From: Candidatus Aenigmatarchaeota archaeon
GTDB lineage: Archaea; Aenigmatarchaeota; Aenigmatarchaeia; PWEA01; JAGHBM01
DNA length: 9,068 nt
Direction of reading: 5' to 3'
Assembly: GCA_023133195.1 (NCBI GenBank)
Contig: JAGLWW010000024.1
Location: 1-9,068 of the forward strand
The notes under the pieces are model-generated. The model was not told the origin of the DNA, searched no databases, and saw only the letters and a list, made by a program, of their open reading frames with translations. A program made the position numbers and the translations under genes. The stretch's first letter is position 1. Every line of letters starts with the position of its first letter. Of the stretch, positions 7,072 through 9,068 are shown in pieces.

Positions 7072-7170
7072 CTAGTTCAAATAGTTTTGTATAACACTAA
7101 AAGCATCAAAATGTTCATTATAAGCTGAAATCTGCTCAAAAGAATCACTAATTGTGGGGGTGTTTTTCAT
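7072..7170 (-). CDS. Small ORF, 32 aa, between the coiled-coil gene and the pilin gene
   Basis: ATG at 7170 to TAG at 7072-7074 encodes a 32-residue peptide beginning MKNTPTISDSFEQI and ending VIQNYLN. A good ribosome binding site, AGGTGA (7175-7180), ends 4 bases before ATG. The upstream coiled-coil gene stops 16 bases before the start, and the pilin ribosome binding site follows the stop, so it fits the operon spacing. The peptide is soluble, mildly acidic, without cysteines or a membrane helix, so it would stay in the cytoplasm. It could be a small regulator or chaperone of the pilus genes, or a translated leader that couples ribosomes to the pilin gene. I recognise no family. The alternative is that the segment is untranslated leader, with the AGGTGA a coincidence. 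Confidence 0.5.
   Translation of the reverse strand: MKNTPTISDSFEQISAYNEHFDAFSVIQNYLN
7085..7094 (-). promoter_or_regulatory. Possible internal TATA box for the pilin gene
   Basis: The minus-strand TTATACAAAA lies inside the small ORF. Initiation about 25 bases on would leave a leader of about 24 bases that includes the strong GGAGGT. The match is weak and the surroundings are AT-rich, so this is only a candidate. Confidence 0.22.
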
Positions 7171-7186
7171 TTTTTCACCTTATATT

Positions 7187-7633
7187 TTATCGCTTAATCT
7201 TTATTTTTGGATATTTCTTAGCTGTTTCAAATCCCTGCGATATCCTTCTTGATTTCATAGATTTCATAGAGTCTAACATCTCCCGGTTTTGCTCTATGAG
7301 TTTATTGAATTGTTCATTCATTGAAGTTGAGTTTGCCTCCGCTCCGCCAACTTCTTTAAGTATGTTTATGAATTCTCTCCATGTCTGGAGAAGTTCATCA
7401 ATCTTTCCCGGTATTTTTGCCAGTTCATCTCTCAGGCTGTCATTCGCCTTGACTATCTCATCAACGAGTTTCTGGTTGCTTTGGATAAGTTCAAGAATTT
7501 CTCTCACAAAACTCTCATAAACAAAGCCTTCTTTTCCTCTTTCCATTTTTCTTATCCTTTCTTCAAGCCTTCTTATCGGTCCTACTGGTACTACCTCGTA
7601 ATCATCTGACTGTATTTCGACCTCTTTCGGCAT
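7187..7633 (-). CDS. Coiled-coil protein of unknown function heading the pilus cluster, 148 aa
   Basis: I do not recognise a named family. The protein has no signal peptide or membrane helix and so should be cytoplasmic. A short N-terminal segment (residues 1-32, with SDDYEVVPVGPIRRLEERI) looks like a conserved linear motif. It is followed by long amphipathic helices with heptad-like spacing at about 36-95 and 104-128, and a basic tail ending KYPKIKIKR. ATG at 7633 sits about 25 bases after a TATA box, so the message should start at or near the start codon (leaderless), and no ribosome binding site is seen. It is the first gene of the same-strand run that includes pilins, ATPase and platform proteins. 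A cytoplasmic scaffold or regulator of the assembly machine, comparable in place to ArlC/D/E of the archaellum, is conceivable, but this is context inference without sequence similarity. Confidence 0.85.
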   Translation of the reverse strand: MPKEVEIQSDDYEVVPVGPIRRLEERIRKMERGKEGFVYESFVREILELIQSNQKLVDEIVKANDSLRDELAKIPGKIDELLQTWREFINILKEVGGAEANSTSMNEQFNKLIEQNREMLDSMKSMKSRRISQGFETAKKYPKIKIKR

Positions 7634-7652
7634 AATTATAATTAAAGCACTT

Positions 7653-7662
7653 TATTTATAAA
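7653..7662 (-). promoter_or_regulatory. TATA box (box A) of the pilus cluster
   Basis: The minus-strand TTTATAAATA is a near-consensus archaeal box A. Its centre is about 25 bases before the ATG at 7633, which is the usual distance from box A to the transcription start. The transcript should therefore be leaderless, matching the lack of a ribosome binding site. It is the clearest promoter in the window. Confidence 0.7.
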
Positions 7663-7676
7663 GTTTACTTTAATCG

Positions 7677-7705
7677 AATAAAATTCCGTATAGAATAAGA
7701 AACGG
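7677..7705 (-). terminator. Possible pyrimidine-rich terminator after the thermosome gene
   Basis: After the thermosome stop the minus strand reads CCCCCGTTTCTTATTC, a pyrimidine-rich stretch with short T runs and no clear hairpin. It precedes the next promoter and is a reasonable but weak place for termination. Confidence 0.25.
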
Positions 7706-7710
7706 GGGAA

Positions 7711-9068
7711 TTACATCATGGGTGGCATTCCACCCATTCCTCCCGGAGGCATTGGCGGTGCACCTCCACCTCCCAGTTTCCCCGCATTCACTACATCATC
7801 AATTCTAAGTATCATTTCCGCTGCTTCACTTCCGCTCTTTATTGCCTGCGTTTTTATCTTCAGCGGTTCTATCACTCCCTCTTTCCACATGTCTATCACT
7901 TTGCCATTTATGACATCCAACCCAAAAGAGCTCTTGTCTTCATCATGAGCAGCCCTCAGGTTTACAAGCATGTCTATAGGGTCCAGACCTGCATTCTCTG
8001 CCAATGTCCTTGGTATAACTTCCATTGCCTCGGCAAATGCGACGATTGCAAGCTGTTCTCTGCCGGTGTACTTTTGCGAGATTTTTTTCAGTCTTCTGCA
8101 GACCTCTTCCTCTACTGCTCCTCCACCTGCGACGGCTTTTTTGTCTTCCAATGTTGCTATTACTCCTCCTATGCAGTCTTTCATAGCTCTTTCCGCCTCA
8201 TCTACAACGTGTTCTGTACCACCTCTTATGAGGATAGTCACGGATTTGGGAGTCTTGCATTCCCTCACAAAGACCATCTTTTCCCCTCCTATTTTCTTTT
8301 CCTCGACAATCTTTGCATAACCAAGAGAATCTTTTGCAAGGTCATCCAAATTGGTTATTATCTTTGCTCCAGTCGCTCTTCCAAGAGCTTCCATATCGCT
8401 TTTTTTCACTCTCCTCACAGCTGCTATGCCCTTCTTTGCCAGAAGATGCTGCGCTGAATCGTCTATGCCTTTTTGGCAGAATACTATGTTTGCCCCGCTC
8501 TTGTCTATGTTATCTACCATGTCCTTTATCATCTTTTCCTCCTGTTCCAGGAATGCCTCAAGCTGTTCCGGAGAAGTTATGTTTATCTTTGCATCAGTTT
8601 CCATTTCCTTTACTTCCAGGGCAGAATCTATCAATGCTATTTTTGCATTTTCAACTTTCTTTGGCATGGCTCCGTGTGAGATTTCCTTGTCAACAGCTAT
8701 GCCTCTTATAAGTTCTGTATCCTCAATTCCTCCCCCCTGTTTTTTCTCCAGTTTTATATCATCTGAATTTATATCATCATCTTCCTGCACCATTTTTATT
8801 GCATCTACCGCAAGTTCTGCCAGATGTTCAGAAGCCTTTTCCGCGCTTTTTCCGGTCATTGCTGTCATTGCTATGTTTTTAAGCACATCGTCGTTCTTTT
8901 CCGGATGGATTTCTATTGCCAAATCATCAAGTATTTCCAATGATTTTTCTCTTGCTATTCTGAATCCCTTTGTGATTACAGTTGGATGAATGTTCTGATC
9001 CAGTAATTCCTCTGCTTTCTTTAGAAGCTCGGAAGCAAATATAACCGCGGTTGTGGTTCCGTCTCCGA
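7711..9068 (-). CDS. ths: Thermosome subunit (group II chaperonin), partial, N-terminus beyond right edge
   Basis: This cytoplasmic ATP-driven protein-folding chaperonin assembles into a double ring with a built-in lid. The frame is open to the right edge, giving 451 visible residues; family members are about 540, so about 90 are missing. The visible part begins at the ATP-binding motif GDGTTTAVI. It continues through the intermediate domain, the apical domain ([18 protein letters not shown], then the lid-forming segment around [16 protein letters not shown]), [42 protein letters not shown] and [10 protein letters not shown], and ends with the flexible Gly/Met/Pro tail ([10 protein letters not shown]). 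The Asp of LEDKK before AVAGGGA occupies the place of the catalytic Asp, usually within EDG. The TTG at 8938-8940 is not the start, because the conserved GDGTTT motif lies upstream in frame. It is probably transcribed separately from the pilus genes. Which subunit type it is cannot be told. Confidence 0.96.
   Translation of the reverse strand, partial: GDGTTTAVIFASELLKKAEELLDQNIHPTVITKGFRIAREKSLEILDDLAIEIHPEKNDDVLKNIAMTAMTGKSAEKASEHLAELAVDAIKMVQEDDDINSDDIKLEKKQGGGIEDTELIRGIAVDKEISHGAMPKKVENAKIALIDSALEVKEMETDAKINITSPEQLEAFLEQEEKMIKDMVDNIDKSGANIVFCQKGIDDSAQHLLAKKGIAAVRRVKKSDMEALGRATGAKIITNLDDLAKDSLGYAKIVEEKKIGGEKMVFVRECKTPKSVTILIRGGTEHVVDEAERAMKDCIGGVIATLEDKKAVAGGGAVEEEVCRRLKKISQKYTGREQLAIVAFAEAMEVIPRTLAENAGLDPIDMLVNLRAAHDEDKSSFGLDVINGKVIDMWKEGVIEPLKIKTQAIKSGSEAAEMILRIDDVVNAGKLGGGGAPPMPPGGMGGMPPMM

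Noticed and set aside
7152..7520. 122-codon plus-strand open frame
   Set aside because: It is antisense to the coiled-coil gene, whose regular heptad pattern and promoter make the minus strand the coding one.
7945..8457. 170-codon plus-strand open frame
   Set aside because: It lies entirely antisense to the thermosome gene with a Cys/Phe/Ser-rich composition that looks like noise.
8938..8940. TTG as the start of the thermosome gene
   Set aside because: The frame continues upstream to the edge and includes the essential ATP motif GDGTTT, so the gene is truncated by the window, not starting here.
8351..8989. 212-codon plus-strand open frame opposite the thermosome gene
   Set aside because: It is antisense to a strongly conserved chaperonin frame. 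Its Ser/Phe/Ile/Ala-rich product is the mirror of the chaperonin codons, and no promoter or ribosome binding site supports it.
1..9068. CRISPR arrays, tRNA/rRNA genes, insertion sequences
   Set aside because: No regularly spaced repeats, no cloverleaf or rRNA-like segments, and no transposase frames or terminal inverted repeats were seen on either strand by eye.

Overview
The window is AT-rich archaeal DNA in which every supported gene lies on the minus strand, so transcription runs from high to low coordinates. The archaeal assignment rests on four things: a group II chaperonin (thermosome) subunit, several class III (archaellin/pilin-type) signal peptides, a VirB11/TadA-type secretion ATPase with two F-type membrane proteins in the archaeal arrangement, and TATA-box/U-tract style transcription signals. 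Arg codons are mostly AGA/AGG and Ile is often ATA. A DPANN-type or other small euryarchaeal lineage is my guess from gene style and cannot be settled from this window.

Right end (7711-9068): most of a thermosome subunit, open at the right edge so about the first 90 residues are missing. Its stop is followed by a 77-base gap. That gap carries a good TATA box for the next gene, placed so that the transcript should be leaderless.

Middle and left (7633 down to 1): one long same-strand cluster that looks like a complete type IV pilus or pilus-like assembly operon. In transcription order it has a 148-aa coiled-coil protein of unknown function, a 32-aa small ORF with its own ribosome binding site, a 137-aa major-pilin candidate with a very strong ribosome binding site, a short intergenic region with a U-tract, a TATA-like box and a 10-bp direct repeat, two more pilin-like proteins (206 and 144 aa), the assembly ATPase (601 aa), two consecutive T2SF/TadC-type membrane proteins (about 300 and 318 aa), a small class III pilin-like protein (155 aa), and a large secreted pilin-like protein (at least 449 aa) that runs off the left edge. 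From the 206-aa gene onward the genes overlap or are separated by 0 to 11 bases, which indicates translational coupling.

How it should work together (inference from the families): a prepilin peptidase encoded elsewhere would process the class III signal peptides. The ATPase would drive extraction of subunits through a platform made of the two F proteins. The 137-aa protein is the best candidate for the bulk fibre, and the other pilin-like proteins are candidates for minor, priming or tip subunits. The large last protein has a signal/anchor helix, a DxDxDG calcium-type loop, many N-glycosylation sequons and a fold pattern reminiscent of ThuA/class I amidotransferase-like domains, which would suit a tip or surface-exposed adhesin role. 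No prepilin peptidase, RNA gene, mobile element or CRISPR array is visible, and no gap exceeds 300 bases.
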